Source: Isoetes taiwanensis (Eukaryota; Streptophyta; Lycopodiopsida; Isoetales; Isoetaceae). Taken from it: a stretch of 64,000 nucleotides of DNA. Positions 35,560 to 47,990 of the stretch are shown here, piece after piece (positions within the stretch are counted from its first letter, which is position 1; every line of letters begins with the position of its first letter). Made by a program: the position numbers and the translations under genes. The stretch lies in contig JAJEKV010000164.1 in assembly GCA_021234155.1 (NCBI GenBank), positions 151,182-215,181 of the forward strand, written 5' to 3'. Below the pieces are notes generated by a model. It was not told the DNA's origin, ran no database searches, and was given only the letters and a program-made list of their open reading frames with translations.

Positions 35560-36784
35560 CTTTTTCCTTTCGCATTTTCCATGTCCCTTCTGCCTTTTGG
35601 CCTTTTGTCCAAGATGGCTGACGTATAGGATAAAAAAATGGGTTTATGCTTTACATAGGTAGGAGACCAAAGGAGGAGACCTTTTCCATTTTGCTTCGCA
35701 TTCCAGTCCAGTTCGACGTGGGATGGTGAAAGTGTGACTTGTTCAACAAGAAAATTTTTGTTCCAAGAATTCTAGGTTCGGCATAGTTGGGTATTTATTT
35801 CTTTCAAGGCTTAAAAGTTAAAAGATTTTAGAGGCAGTCATGTTGTTGGAGACAGATCTTGCTTATGTTCAAGGTTATATTTTGGCAATCTCTTTCTGGC
35901 TTTGAAATATCTACTATTATGTCATATTCTTAGCAAGTATGTCATTCCTGTTTATTTTTTATTTTTCATGTTTGCATGTCTTGAATTTCGTCAAGGTAGC
36001 AGCAGGATTTCACTCCTTTAAGCCAAACGTGGCCTATATCATGATCTGTCCATCCAGAAGCCACTTCACTTCACTTGTCATGGCATAATAAGTATCTCAA
36101 GGCCCCTGAATAGATGAAAACAATTACTTTTCCTTATTGGCCATCGAAGTATTGATTGAATTCCATCGGCATTGAAAGGCATAGTAGGCTCTATAAACTA
36201 CACGATTAACTAGGACTTCAGTCTTTATCCTCGAGAGAATGGGATCTACAGTCTTTGCTACAATATGTAGATATTCTGTCCTCTCAGTGGCCATTTCTGG
36301 AATCTTGCCACTCATAATAACATTACTAGCTACTATCTATATTCTTCATCTACCAAAAGGTCATCAACGAAGCAATGCTCATGTAAGATTTTCATTGCAT
36401 TGAACGAAGTGAGGTGGGATGGCCATATAATGTTCTGCAGATTTTTAGGGAAGTTGCTTATAGGAGCTCCTGTTTTGTCTAACTGTTTTTGCTTAGATGG
36501 GACCTGAAGTTACGAGAATTCCATGGTCAGTTGGAGGCAACAAGTTGCTGCATTCTTCTCTTATCGTTCAATCAACCGCTTCAATCTTCTTTCTTGTGCG
36601 GGTTACTACCGATTTATCTTGGTTGCATCTACTGATTTATGCATCAGGTAATTAATCTTGGTTGCATCTCTGTACTATGTGTTCGTAATGTATTTCTGAA
36701 ATCTTACTTGTACCTCCTATTGTCCGGGTTCACATCTATTTTTGAAGTATCGACCAAGTTAAGCAACGTTATGATGTCATTGGA
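35560..36784. other. Stretch without a recognised gene
   Basis: Short ORFs only (for example 36124-36315 minus). No domain recognised. Confidence 0.35.
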
Positions 36785-37363
36785 CATGGACATTGGTGTA
36801 CAGATTGTAACCATCCACATATTCAATCGGGGAGCTTTTAACCATTTGGTTTTGAAGAGAGAGATAGTAAGACGACATTAGTATTTGCTATTTGTAGATA
36901 ATTCCTTTGTTTGTATATCTCCAATGCTCTTGAATTTTGACATGTTTTTGGTCAGGGCTGCAAGTCCTTACAATAATAATCACTAGAACGTGTGTCCGGC
37001 GATGCCGGGCATTATTTGAGGACATGTGAATGGGTGGAACTGAGTAATCGAGTGCATGGAATTTAGCTTACTGGTTTAGGTTTCTGGCAGTTTAAGATTT
37101 CATGGAACACATTAGTTGAGGACATGTGAATGGGTGGAACTGAGTAATCAAATGTTTGGAATTTAGGTTACTGGTTGAGGTTTTTGACGGCTTATTCATG
37201 GAAGAACAGATATAATGCGTTGTCAAAGGAGGGAGATCTCATCCTGCGTTGTATATGTATTTGTAACCATTTTTAACCATGCAACAATTTACATCCCACC
37301 ACTTAACATTTACATCCCTCATGACACACATCAGTAGAAAGACTACAACTATGAAGTCTTTAC
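36785..37363 (+). repeat. Repeat blocks A (36785-36985) and B (37012-37363)
   Basis: Block A (AGCTTTTAACCATTTGGTTT ... ACAATAATAATCA) reappears at about 62140-62276. Block B (GAGGACATGTGAATGGGTGG ... GAAGTCTTTAC) reappears at 61740-62060. In the second locus the order is B then A. Within B there is a tandem copy with a period of about 98 bp (37012 and 37110). Confidence 0.85.
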
Positions 37364-37529
37364 CGTTCATTCCTTCTTATCGTTCATTCCTAACCATTGA
37401 TTAGTGCAATATTCCCTCAAATATTCCCTCGCGAGCATCGTACACCGTCCGTTGACTCCATGATGGGGTCAAACTGCCATTTCCAGATCAGCCTAAGATT
37501 TGTAAACCATTGCCCAAAGTCAAGATACA

Positions 37530-37600
37530 TCTGTAGAGGGGATTTGAACCCCCTGCCATCAGAGGCAGACCAATGTGTGTACACAGAAGAAGTTGAATGC
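37530..37600 (-). other. tRNA 3'-half-like sequence
   Basis: Minus strand carries AGGGGGTTCAAATCCCCTCT, a good T arm with B box, preceded by a partly hairpin-forming stretch. I could not build a full cloverleaf. Confidence 0.35.
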
Positions 37601-38969
37601 GCAGACAGCTTTGAAAGAAGCTATTCACACACCACCATATGGTATGCTTCCTCCTCAACAAATTGCAACTGATGATTGCTTGCCGTTACAATGAAACTGC
37701 CTCAGGCCTAACCAGTTAAAGGAGTGGGCCAAATCGTGTCAAGCATGTTGAAGTCAGATTTGCATGAAGTCGGACTTGCATCATGGCAACTGCGTAGCAG
37801 AGAAATTATGACGACATATCCTTACAACTGCCTAGTAGGAAAATTATGTTTACCTGCATCTACAATCAAACTACGTTGGTGGCCACTTATACCAGTTTCG
37901 GCAGTGCAGGCTGCAGCATAGCATAGATCTGCTGTGGCTCCAAGCAACATGCAAACGTAAGGTGATGAAGTTAATTTAATGCCTTAAAATAAGAACATTT
38001 GTCCTTCAATTTCAATATCCTTTCATCGACCTAATGCTCTATGCTGATACACCATGTGCAAGTCCAACAACTTGCGAAGAATCTCATATAAAACAGACCT
38101 GTTCCAAACCTTATGTACTTTGAATCCTGCATAACTTTACACAGAGGATCTTCTCATCGTATACTAGATGTTGGGCGTCCTATAAAGGACACAACAAGTT
38201 CCTATTTAAAGCAACAACTATAAAATAGAGGCTTCTATGAATGTTACAAAAGGCTGATACCTGAAATTACCTTCAATGTAAGAGAGTGGATGCTGCAACA
38301 ACAAAATACTCCTGCTTCCATACTGCATTATGTACATACAATGTGTTATTCCAGCAAGTATACAACACAAACCAACTGAAGAACACCTTTGAAGCACATA
38401 ACTCACAACACAACCTAAGCTTATTGTGCAGCGAGATCATGATTTTGGCTCACCTTATTCATAAACAGAATGAAAATGACCTGCAAACTTCAAATAGAAG
38501 GTAGTAGCCAGCAGCTAACACGTCATTCATTTCTTTGCACTACCAAACATGGCAACTCCAAAGAGATTTGTGTTCCACCATAAAATGAAATCAATATTCA
38601 TGTTCTACAGACCTTCAAGAATAGAAGCATTTGCCAATGTTTTGTATTATGTAAATGGCTTCAACGACCTATGGCAGCCTCCCCTTGAGCAGGTTCACTA
38701 GGTCCCTGACCACTGCCACAGCCGAAGCTCACAAGACATATGAGCTTGAACTAGGAGCTTGTACTGCATTTGAGATAGGTCTGCCTCCCTGTGCAACAAC
38801 CTGCCAACAATAACAGCAAATGAAAGTAACTGTACGTGCTCGAAACCCATAGTACTATCACAGCCACGTGTTCATACCTCGTCATGCATGTGCTCCATTC
38901 ACCACGTGTCGCTCCTGCGCACATCCTCACATGTACATAACCTGCATGCTCTAACAAGCAATGAAGCAA

Positions 38970-39017
38970 GGAGCACGGGGAGTTGAACCCCTCAAGGAAG
39001 CCGCTCTTCAATGCTCC
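38970..39017 (-). other. Compact tRNA-like folding sequence without D arm
   Basis: On the minus strand a 7-bp closing stem (GGAGCAT with GTGCTCC, one G-T pair) encloses two hairpins: GAAG-AGCGG-CTTC and a GGGG-TTCAACT-CCCC T-arm-like hairpin. Total 48 bases. It would also form a three-way junction in single-stranded DNA. It may be a SINE or tRNA remnant. Confidence 0.45.
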
Positions 39018-39236
39018 ACCACGGCCTAAAGCCGGGGGGCTATTCCCATGCAGTGAATGTCAGCCATTCATGCCTACAAAAACAAATCACAACTTTTTTT
39101 TGCCTTTTTATTCTTTCTGGTCAGACATCCTGCAGCCTCATTCCAATGCATAAGTAAATGCTCAAGCACACAATGCCACACTATACACGCTATACTATAC
39201 ACGCCATGCAAGCAACATGCAAGCAACAAATCACAA

Positions 39237-39833
39237 CTAGTTGTACCTGAGATTCAAGGCAACAGAATGCCTTCGCTGCAGATTATCAATTCGTCTCAGC
39301 TCACGAATCAACATTCCCCTGGCTAAATTCATATGGGCCCTCAATGCCTGTCTCTCTTCCACAGACACGTTAACCTGTTCCCATTCCATGAGGCCGATGC
39401 ATTGCTCCAACGCATGGAAAAGCCTGCTCAATTGAATGCGAAGCACTCTAACTGCAGCTGCCACCCCTTCAGCTATTGTCTTTATCCCTACAACGTTCTC
39501 AAGCAATTCCGCCGCCACATGCACTTGTTCGCTGCCTGCAGATGCAACCACAGGATGTGGCAGCCCATTTGCCACAAGATTTGCAACAGGGGGCAATGGG
39601 CTGGGATGTGGCAGCCCGTTTGCAACTGCCATGGGAACAATGCGCGGCATCTCAGCATTAACAACATGGGGAGCATTTGTGAGTGGCACAGGTGGCGGAG
39701 CACTAGGACGAGAAGGAGGGCCAGCAGCACCCACGTCACTATTGCTGTCACTTATCTCAATAACTTCAGGCACCACAACGTGCCCATTCGCCTCCATAAC
39801 TCCTGGCATACCTGCATAATCAAATGCGAGCAT
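39237..39833 (-). CDS. Second ORF of the Rep island, 198 residues, unknown function
   Basis: Uninterrupted from ATG at 39833 to the stop at 39237. Residues 20-35 read VVVPEVIEISDSNSD, a hydrophobic patch plus acidic tail matching a SUMO-interacting motif. The next 70 residues are Pro/Ala-rich with two near-repeats of VANGLPHP. The C-terminal 90 residues are predicted helical and Leu/Arg-rich (VRVLRIQLSRLFHALEQCIG ... RELRRIDNLQRRHS). A splice acceptor-like TTATGCAG lies just inside the start, so the first seven residues may be intronic. It lies about 240 bp downstream of the Rep stop, same strand. I do not recognise the family. A nuclear accessory protein of the element is a guess. Confidence 0.55.
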   Translation of the reverse strand: MLAFDYAGMPGVMEANGHVVVPEVIEISDSNSDVGAAGPPSRPSAPPPVPLTNAPHVVNAEMPRIVPMAVANGLPHPSPLPPVANLVANGLPHPVVASAGSEQVHVAAELLENVVGIKTIAEGVAAAVRVLRIQLSRLFHALEQCIGLMEWEQVNVSVEERQALRAHMNLARGMLIRELRRIDNLQRRHSVALNLRYN

Positions 39834-40072
39834 GTGCTATATAACGACTATGATACTACTCTTCTAAATTAGCTTCAACAACATAGAACTTAGCATGAAA
39901 CTACTCTTATAAATCAGCTTCAAGAAAACCTCAATTTAACATAAAAGTACACAACCGCATTTCATGTAGAGTCCAAATACAACAAAGACAAACATGAGAA
40001 CAAAACAGTAGAAGAACAACACGTTATCCCCACCCCGACGCCATAAGAACTAAACAAGTGAACAAAAGCACA

Positions 40073-41292
40073 CTATCCCACTGCCATAGTGTGATCAAGC
40101 AGGTCCAGAGGTATGTAATCAACCCCGCTGAAATCTCCGTCTACAACTGGCCTGAACTCTTCCTCCTCCACATCAACAAAGTGCGCATCGTCATCGCCCT
40201 CGCTACCTGCATCGTCCCAATACCTCTTCCTCGCCTTCCCAATCCTCTCCACTGGCTGCATCCCAGCAGGCACACCAAAGAGCACGCACCTAACATCGCT
40301 TGGCATAGCATGTTCAGGATTCAAGGTCATCCTCCAGGCCGCTTTCACCCTGTGCTCAGAAATGAATGCGGTGTTGGACGGCAAGATCCATTGGCTGGAC
40401 AGCACAAACTTCCTTGTGCGTAACATTCGACATACTGTGTACACAAGACTAGCAGACATCTGTTTCCTCCCATGATAGTTCACGTAATGGGCAGCCCTAT
40501 GCAGGATGTTCTTGTTGTCCAACACAACAAGATTCTTGAGATCCCCTGCGCCGTAACGCAGGTACAAATCCTTTCCTATCTCTACTTGCTTTTCAGTGAC
40601 ATTATGTAGACTGAATTTATGATGCACTTTACCATAATCTTTAAGACAGTAGCCCACAATACCCTCGAAGCAATGAAGCTTCGTGTTCTTGAGGGCTTTG
40701 CAGATCAGGAGGACCCCAGCTGGCTTTTGCATGCCCCAACCAAAGGATTTTTTTATTGCACTGTTGACTTGTCTTGGAGTTTTGATGGCCGTCCTAAAGA
40801 CCGCCTGGCAATGCAGGTGGTCCAACTCCGAACCCCTCTCAAGTGCCACTGCACCTGCTAATGTCTCAAACTTGCAAAACCCTACTAGACGATCATACAT
40901 CTCCTCTGGAATATCCATTCCTGCATATCCCAGAGTCACACTCACGTCAAGCAATCCGGTTCCCTCCTCCCCTTCCCTTTCCTAGCCTGCCTCTTTAACA
41001 TCTTACCTATGAAGCAACTCCAACAGAGATAGCAGCAACGAAATTGACAGACAGGATCCAAGGCTTCACTGAGGTGGCCAGAGGCAACGAAATTCACAGA
41101 CAAAAATGCTACCACTATACTCTGGCTTACCCCGAACAGAAGCACAAAGAGGTCCGCCCATGCCGATTCTTTCTCCTCTGCTCCAACGTGCTCACTCCAA
41201 TCTGCCACCTGGTTCTCCGCTCCCGACTCCAACTCCATGGTCTCCCTGCTAGCATTCCGACCCTGCCAAAACAACAAAAACTTCCATTGCAT
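40073..41292 (-). CDS. HUH endonuclease (Rep), helicase-less, probably two exons
   Basis: HUH Rep proteins nick one DNA strand and stay linked to the 5' end, driving rolling-circle or single-strand transposition. The main exon (40981-40073) has a possible motif I region DVSVTLGYAG, motif II as DHLHCQAVF (HLH is the metal-binding HUH triad core) after LERGSEL, and motif III as GYCLKDYGK (Y-x-x-K, nicking Tyr followed by Lys). Then come LRYGAGDLKNLVVL, LHRAAHYVNYHGRK and an acidic tail. No Walker A motif follows, so there is no SF3 or SF1 helicase. This separates it from geminivirus Rep and Helitron RepHel and fits Replitron-type Reps. There is no ATG at the exon start. An upstream exon 41292-41131 (ATG at 41292 or 41238, donor GGG then GTAAGC) joins in frame to an acceptor GCTAG at 40982-40986, but that acceptor is poor. 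No internal stop. Confidence 0.75.
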
Positions 41293-41411
41293 ATCCAAAC
41301 CCTGGCCGCCACCGTCAGCAAAATACGGTGTCTTATACGAATACGTGGCAAAAACCTTTGGGAATCTTATGTAAGCGCTCCCTCCTTTTACATTTCTTCC
41401 TTATTATCGTT

Positions 41412-44400
41412 ACAACTTCTAGACATTAGATTTTTAATCACAATATATTGCCTAAGCCACTTTTATTTCCATGTTTTCTTAATGGCTTAGGGTTTGTGCA
41501 GTTGGTCAAGTTGGAGCTATGCACTATACTTGTGAACATTTATGCTTGAAGTAGCATGCAATATTGAAACAATGGATCATATGGGCATTACTTTCTAGGC
41601 ACAATAGTTACCATTACTATCTAAGTTGGAATTTTCAAACCTTTAAAATTTGTCCAACATAGCAGAGATTTGAGTGCTACTTCCAAGTTGGAAGTACAAA
41701 GCAAAGCCAATTAGAAACTGCATTTGATGGTGAACTCAATGTGAAATATATATTTGTTACTACTTAGATGTTCAAGGGGATTGTTTCAAAGTTTGCTCAA
41801 CCGTCATATGTAAACAAAAAATTGCAAATGAAGTTCTCATCAATATGATCAACCATGCACTAGTCACCCTAACTTAAGTTTTGGACTTGAATGCACCTAC
41901 GGTGTTACACGAGAGATCATGGAACTGTTATCAAACATAACACATCTCTTGCGAACAATTGAATGAATTTCGTTATTTTACAAAGGATAACGTCGAGAGT
42001 GTAATACTACGCATCACAACCCGATTTGACGTGCTCCTTTGAGGCATCTTTTCACAAATTTTTGGCTTGTCCATGCTCATCTCCTTTGAAATGGAATGTC
42101 GGTTGAAACATTTCCAAGCTGGAATCGAAGTTAATGTTTTGGTCTTTTTCCACATTCATTTCTTTTTCGGAACAATCTTGCAGTTCCATTCAATGCAAAT
42201 ATTAGCTTTTGTTTTATGTAACAAATGGAAAATTTGGAACCGGATACTTTGATTAATTACTAACCTATACCCTTTTCAATCCAAGGAGCTATAAGGATGC
42301 TTACAACCAAATCATTCAAAGAGTAGTATGAAAACTTATAAACTGCAAAAAACAAACACAAAGGTATAGGAGTGCAATATTCTTTGCCATTATATGACCC
42401 ATCATTTTGCTTGCGGGGAGATGGAGCACCTTAGATTATGTAGTTCCCTTCTTAAAATTAGCACATTACGTGCCCTAAATCTCAAAATGGTGGTGGCCAA
42501 GCCAACCAGAGATCTACCACCAATAACATGCAAACTTATCCATCAATTTAGCTCTTTATAAACTTGTTAATAAATATCTTGGGTTTTCCTTATTAAGAGC
42601 ATACTTTCCATGTATGTGAGATACTTGGCAAAGGAAGATAACGATCCAAGAGTTTGTTTTGCAAATAATCTATTGAACCTAACAATTAACAAACTTATAG
42701 GCTCAAGTAGATATTTACATGATGTATCATGTCGCTTGGACTTTTCAATTTGGCCTTCAAAAGAGTAAAACAAACTAGCCCTTTAGTCATTTGCTAATTT
42801 GGGCTGCAAAATGCAGAAACACATCATTAACAAAGAATAAACATTGTCAATATTTTAAAAGCCATGTAAAGTCAAGCCATAAATAAAGGCATAGAATTCT
42901 CGAACACAAGTAACAACAAACAAAGTAAAACAACATCTCTTCCACCTACTTTATGCCACAATTAGCAATCAGTAGTTCCAAAAACTATAGAATGATACCA
43001 AAATGGAAAGGATCAAAGCGAAACATGCCAAAAAAGAAAGAATGGCACGAATCTTTTCTTTTTGGATTTGTCATATCTGCGGATATTGAAGCAATCCGTG
43101 GCAAATGTAGGTGCTCACAAACATTCCTGAAATTTGGTTGGCCAATGTGATAATCCAGCCAAAATGCACTCAATGTGCTCAATTATCAGCTATGTTGTTA
43201 CAATCCATGTTTAAAATTAGGAGGCAAAGAAGGACCTTCAAGTGCATCTTAAGTAAAAATTCCTTCTCAAGTTCCTTCCATATCCGGTTTTGTTGCAGAA
43301 AGATAATTGATGGAGTACATAGAACGCATCATCCTTTTACATGGTGGATCTCAAAAAGCTGCTAGAGAGATTAGTTAACATGTCACGCAAATGAGTTTAG
43401 TGCTGCTTTAAAGAGAAGATATACAAAAAACAGTTGGAATGCCTATTAAACTTTCTAGCTCATATTGAGGAGTTAAATAGGGAAGTTATGTGGGCTAGTT
43501 TTCTTGTTTCCATTACAATGTTCAAGAAGCGTGCCAAAGCTATTAGAATTAGCTTCCGCAGATGATATCTCTTTGCATTCTTGTCTCTGGCAGACCTCCA
43601 ATTGGTCATAAACATTTAGGAAAGAAATACAATGAAAGTGCAATTCCATCAAACTAAGTCACATCAAGCAGGTGGTTAACAATGCACATCCCCTATTACA
43701 TGTATAATGGAATGTGATACATGCAAGTGCTTCAACAAAATAAGATTATCTTTGCATGTGCGTGTTCTACTCTAATATAATATAATATAAAAGATGAGTC
43801 AATAGTGCTTTTGACGAATCACGCATGCTTTAATTGCCTTGATAGTGTGAAATCTTGGGCTGGACCATGAATAAACCCGGTGGCAATGAAACCGTACCAA
43901 CTCAACCTAATATCTTTATCCAATGAATCCTCATAGCCGCCAAACATGGCTTTATAAAAGTCACGAAAATAAACTCCACAACATTCTTAGGATTGCCAAC
44001 CAATGTTCCTTCTTCGCCAACCAATATTCTCTCCCAAAGTCGAGAATGAATATGAAGAACATGCAAGTGTATTCAATGATTTGATATCACAACCCAGATA
44101 AGTTACACTTTATGTTGCATGCAAAACATGAACTCTTGCACCAAAGTTGAAGCCCCATCAATAAGCATACGTTTTTGAAAAGAACAAAAGGTGCATTTGC
44201 GTAATCGCCAGAAACATTTCAAAAGCAAAAGCATTGATGATCATAAAGGAAAAATATTAGACACAAAACTATCTAAGGAAAGAGATATCCAAAGCATTGG
44301 TCGCAAATTCAAACCCCAGAATTCATGCGCATGCATCTCCCCGATTCTATATTTAAGATGACTCCCAATATCTTTTCGGTCTTGACAAAATCCCATCGAA

Positions 44401-44516
44401 AGAATGGATCCGCTGGCATGTAATTATTAAAGACCATACAGGTCTTTGTGCAAAGGGCAAAATGGAACTGCAATGAATCTCCAACATCTTTATCCAATAA
44501 TTCAACAATTGACTCG
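41412..44516. other. Stretch without a recognised gene
   Basis: Mostly AT-rich. 41403-41462 is repeat block C, repeated at about 62068-62122. A short TAATA run lies at 43775-43790. The ORFs here are short and I recognise none. Confidence 0.4.
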
Positions 44517-44874
44517 TGATGTCTTTCTGAGGGTAAATTTATATTGGTGGTGTACAAAAAGCTTAAATTCCAAAAGCCGCAACACCTCGTCCGAAGGCCG
44601 CTTTTGCCTTAGACGGGCCGTCACGGTTTATTGAAGATCGGCGACGGGCAGGAATGAAGTCCGCCACGTAATCATCACGGCGGGTTCCGACGAGCCTCGA
44701 ATGCGCCAGCGAATTGCCTTGGCTATGATCCTCAATGATCACAAAATTTCCGTAGCCTAATTGCGCACCTCCCTTTTTGGGTTTGTTCATTCCGGCCCAA
44801 GCGCTTTAGTTTTCTCATTCCGATCAAGCTTTAGTGCTTCAATCAATCGGGCGCCTTGCTTTTTCGGTACAACC

Positions 44875-46681
44875 ATGGATTACATGCTGAAGAAGGTAAA
44901 TAATCGATTTTTTTTGGGGTTAGCTTTGAATTCTAACTTGTTTTGTCTTCTTTTACAGCTTCCGGTGGCTAGAATAGAGTATGAGTTCGCCACTTTTCGT
45001 GGCTTATGTGGAGATGGGAAAAAGCCAAAACAGTTTGAAGCCCGAGGACGGAGTGAGTCCGATTGGTCGCAGGTTTGGAGCAGTCCATTAGAGAATGGCA
45101 AAATGAAGATCAGTTTGGTCAGGCCAGCTTTTAGGTCGGAGTTGGGAGAGCTTGTCCACAAGGTGTACCGTAAGAAAACGTAAACAATGAAGTTCTGACT
45201 CGTTCAAGAAGGGTATTTGTTTGGCGAAGATACAAGCAAAGCTTTATCAAACAAGAAGGATTACTTAGTGAATTGGGCTTCATTTGCAAACGACTCCTAC
45301 AAAGATTCGTTGAAGAAACAAATGAGGAAAACCCCTTTGAATGCTTTTTGACAGAATATCCAGAGCCTCATGATCGACTAGAAAACTTCGAGATGAAAGC
45401 AGAGGCCGAGAGCAGGGCTGAAGAAGATCAAGAGGAAGCTCTAAGGATGGAAGGCAAAGATGGCTATTTCTAAACAATATCACGACCGCTTAGCGATGCC
45501 ATCGAAGAGAAGTACAAGGCTAGGTGCGACTTGCAAAACATTGTCAAGGTGATGAAGACTATCAAAAGCATGCAAAGCCGGTTTTAAGTGTGAAGAGGAC
45601 CTGGCCGAGGGGCTTCGAGGACACGCTTCGAGGCATGGGTAAGGGATTGTATTCTCGGCTTGTTGAAGAGATTTCACACTGAAACGTGATGTGAAGTCTT
45701 ACGAGCACACAATTGAATCATGGCATTCGAGGGCCACTCAAGTCAATGTTTTGAAGACCAACAAAAAATTACAGGAGATGGATCAAGATGGGTATTTATA
45801 ACCTCCCCTTTGTGCTACTTCGATGCATGTGAACTTTGTGGTCTGCAATTTTCGAAGATTACAAAGATGCTTGTGAAGCCAAGTGCAACCATAAGTGGCA
45901 TGTAGCATGCTTTGGAGCTGTTTTAGTTGGCATGCACCATGTCGGTTCTGCGGGATGCAATGAATCGCCACATGCACCGGCCGCTTGAGCTCGACCATGT
46001 CACCGATTTAGATGTACACTAGGAATCGTAAGAACAGAATCGAGGTGGTGATACGGTTGAGGAGCCAAAGGTTCTTCCTTACAAGAGGAAGCATGTGGTA
46101 GTAGACTCATCGAGGGCGCCAGGTATCCAAGAAGCACCTGTCCCTGAAAGAAGATTCAAGAAACGGGTTACAAGGAGTACCAAGAAAAAGCAACAAGCAA
46201 AGGAGGTAGCAGAGGGTAAGTCTTGTACTTAAGTTGAATTTGCTTCATGTTTTATTTGCTTCACTTAAGTTCTAATTGCTGCTTTTTTATTTGTTTAGAT
46301 GCAGATGAAGATGAAGACAAGAGCAGTCCAAAGTCACCTGTGATGAAAGGTATTGCTTTGCATTTGTATGTTCTTATTCAATGCATGTATTTAATTCTTA
46401 TAGTATAATTTGCAGTCGTGAATGATGTAGCCAAGGACCTGGTGCTTGAGGGACTGATTGGGGAGGCTGATGAAGAAGGCTTTGGCAGTCCAATGAGCAG
46501 CAAATGTCAAGGTATTGTGGATGTTAAATCTATAAGGTGCTTATGTTGTGGTATTTTAATTCAAATTCTAATGCAAAAAGCTGCTTATGTTTTTTATCAG
46601 AGAGAAACAAGTGTGAAGCACTATGTTTGGCCAAGCAATGCGCTTAAGAAATTGATGCCGGATTTGCCGATAGTACATTAG
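44875..46681 (+). pseudogene. Plus-strand gene of the 7.9-kb element, unknown function
   Basis: ATG at 44875 gives seven codons, then a short intron (44896-44958, GTAAAT...TTACAG) and exon 44959-45183 with ARIEYEFATFRGLCGDGKKP and ESDWSQVWSSPLENGKMKIS. A frameshift near 45180 moves the frame to VLTRSRRVFVWRRYKQ and an acidic coiled-coil-like stretch to 45473. Later pieces have good splice sites: up to 46215 (basic, RRFKKRVTRSTKKKQQ), 46299-46349 (ADEDEDKSSPKSP), 46416-46511 (VVNDVAKDLVLEGLIGEADE) and 46601-46681. Alternating basic and acidic segments suggest a nuclear DNA-binding protein. I recognise no domain. A second transposon-encoded protein is the natural reading. Confidence 0.5.
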
Positions 46682-47119
46682 CTTCTACCGAAAGACACCG
46701 CCAACACCTAGTAAGTATCCGCTGACATTTTATTTGAAGTATGTTCTCGACACAAATTTAATTATGTGCCCATTTCTTTTTACAAACACTCCCAAATCCA
46801 CAAGCGAGGTCACTGATCCTCAGATCATCTCCCCGATGATGATGCCGAAATGACCTCGACTCGGCCGAAGTCCTACTTAAAAAATAGGGTGAAGTCAGAG
46901 AAGAAAGTTTAATCTATGATTGCTGAACATCTGATAGTTTAAAAAACTTTTAACTTATGTGCTGATATTTGGATGCCATGAGGACATCCAGATAAATTTT
47001 GTATAGAACTTACTTGTATGACCCCCTCATGTGTTGATATATGACTCACTTATGTGTTTGGAGTTGGAAACGTACTTATGTCCGAGAAAATTTTTGTATA
47101 TGACACTTATTTTGAAATG

Positions 47120-47700
47120 TAATGTGCTACTTAAGCTATACTGTATGTATAAGATATACTATACTGTATGTATACTGTGTGTATACTGTATGTATACTAT
47201 ATGTATAAGATATCTTCAGATGTATAAGATATACTTGTATGTATATTTTTGTGTATAATTTGTAGCTATATCTTGTATGTATAAGCTATCTTGTATGTAT
47301 AAAAATTCGGTGTCTATATTGTATGTATATCTTATGTATATCGTGTATGTATAAGATAATTCTATGTATAAGATAATGTATGTATACCGTATGTATAAGA
47401 TCTTCAGATGTATAAGATAATTGTATGTATACTGGTGTATAAGAAAATCTTTTATGTATACTATATGTATAAGATACTATATGTATAAGATATTGTATGT
47501 ATACTGTGTGTATAATATACTGTATGTATACTATGTGTATAAGTATACTATATGTACACTGTATGTATACTGTATGTATAAGATATTGTATGTGCAAGTA
47601 TACTATATGTATAAGATAATGTAGCAAGTATATTATTGTGTGTATAAAGTATAAAGCAAGTATACTGTATGTATAAGGTTTAATGTATACCCATGTTTAT
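47120..47700 (+). repeat. (TGTATGTATA)-type microsatellite
   Basis: Long imperfect run of TGTATGTATA and GTATAAGATA words in the middle of the transposon. The open frames over it on both strands are composed only of these words and are not genes. Confidence 0.9.
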
Positions 47701-47990
47701 AACTTTAGTAAGATATATGTAGTGAAGTAAATAACATTGTGAATAACATATTCTAATAAGAATGAAGTAAGATAACATTAGTAAGATATCATAATGAAGT
47801 TAATAACATTAGTAAGATATCATAGATATCATAATGAAGGAAATAACATTGTGAATAACATATTCTAATAAGAATCTTACAATGAATGAATGTTACATTG
47901 AATAAGAATGTTACAATGAATGGATGTGACATTGAATAAGAATGTTACAATGAATGAATGTTACATTGAATGAATGAATGAATTATTCAA
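47700..47990 (+). repeat. Imperfect tandem repeats of AATAACATT and GAATGAATGTTACATT
   Basis: Units such as AATAACATTGTGAATAACAT and GAATGTTACAATGAATG repeat several times. They end at the 3' end of the minus-strand frame. Confidence 0.75.

Larger units (their letters stand above)
37370..41411 (-). mobile_element. Candidate helicase-less HUH (Replitron-like) transposon island
   Basis: A 4.0-kb block bounded by direct repeats TTCCTTCTTATCGTT (37370-37384) and TTCCTTATTATCGTT (41397-41411). It contains a HUH Rep gene and a second ORF, both on the minus strand. The paralog at 61.7-62.1 kb joins the left flank (ending GAAGTCTTTAC) to the right flank (ATTATCGTTACAACTTCTAG) with only nine other bases between, like an unoccupied site. 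No inverted terminal repeats were seen, as expected for HUH elements. The exact ends are inferred from the paralog. The island could instead be part of a larger element that has been deleted in the paralog. Confidence 0.55.

Noticed and set aside
36985-36992. CTAG after block A as a Helitron 3' end
   Set aside because: The paralog at 62276 has TAAGG instead, no terminal hairpin of the right kind is seen, and there is no Rep-helicase.
37530-37600. Complete tRNA gene
   Set aside because: Only a T arm is convincing. D and anticodon arms do not form.
39333-39872. 179-residue plus-strand ORF
   Set aside because: Antisense to the better-supported 198-residue minus-strand ORF. No recognisable domain.
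40073-41292. Rep gene as an integrated geminivirus
   Set aside because: No helicase domain, no coat protein, no viral intergenic stem-loop seen. The ORF pairing and island fit a transposon better.
47031-47627. ORFs on both strands rich in Tyr, Ile and Val
   Set aside because: They are translations of the TGTATGTATA microsatellite.
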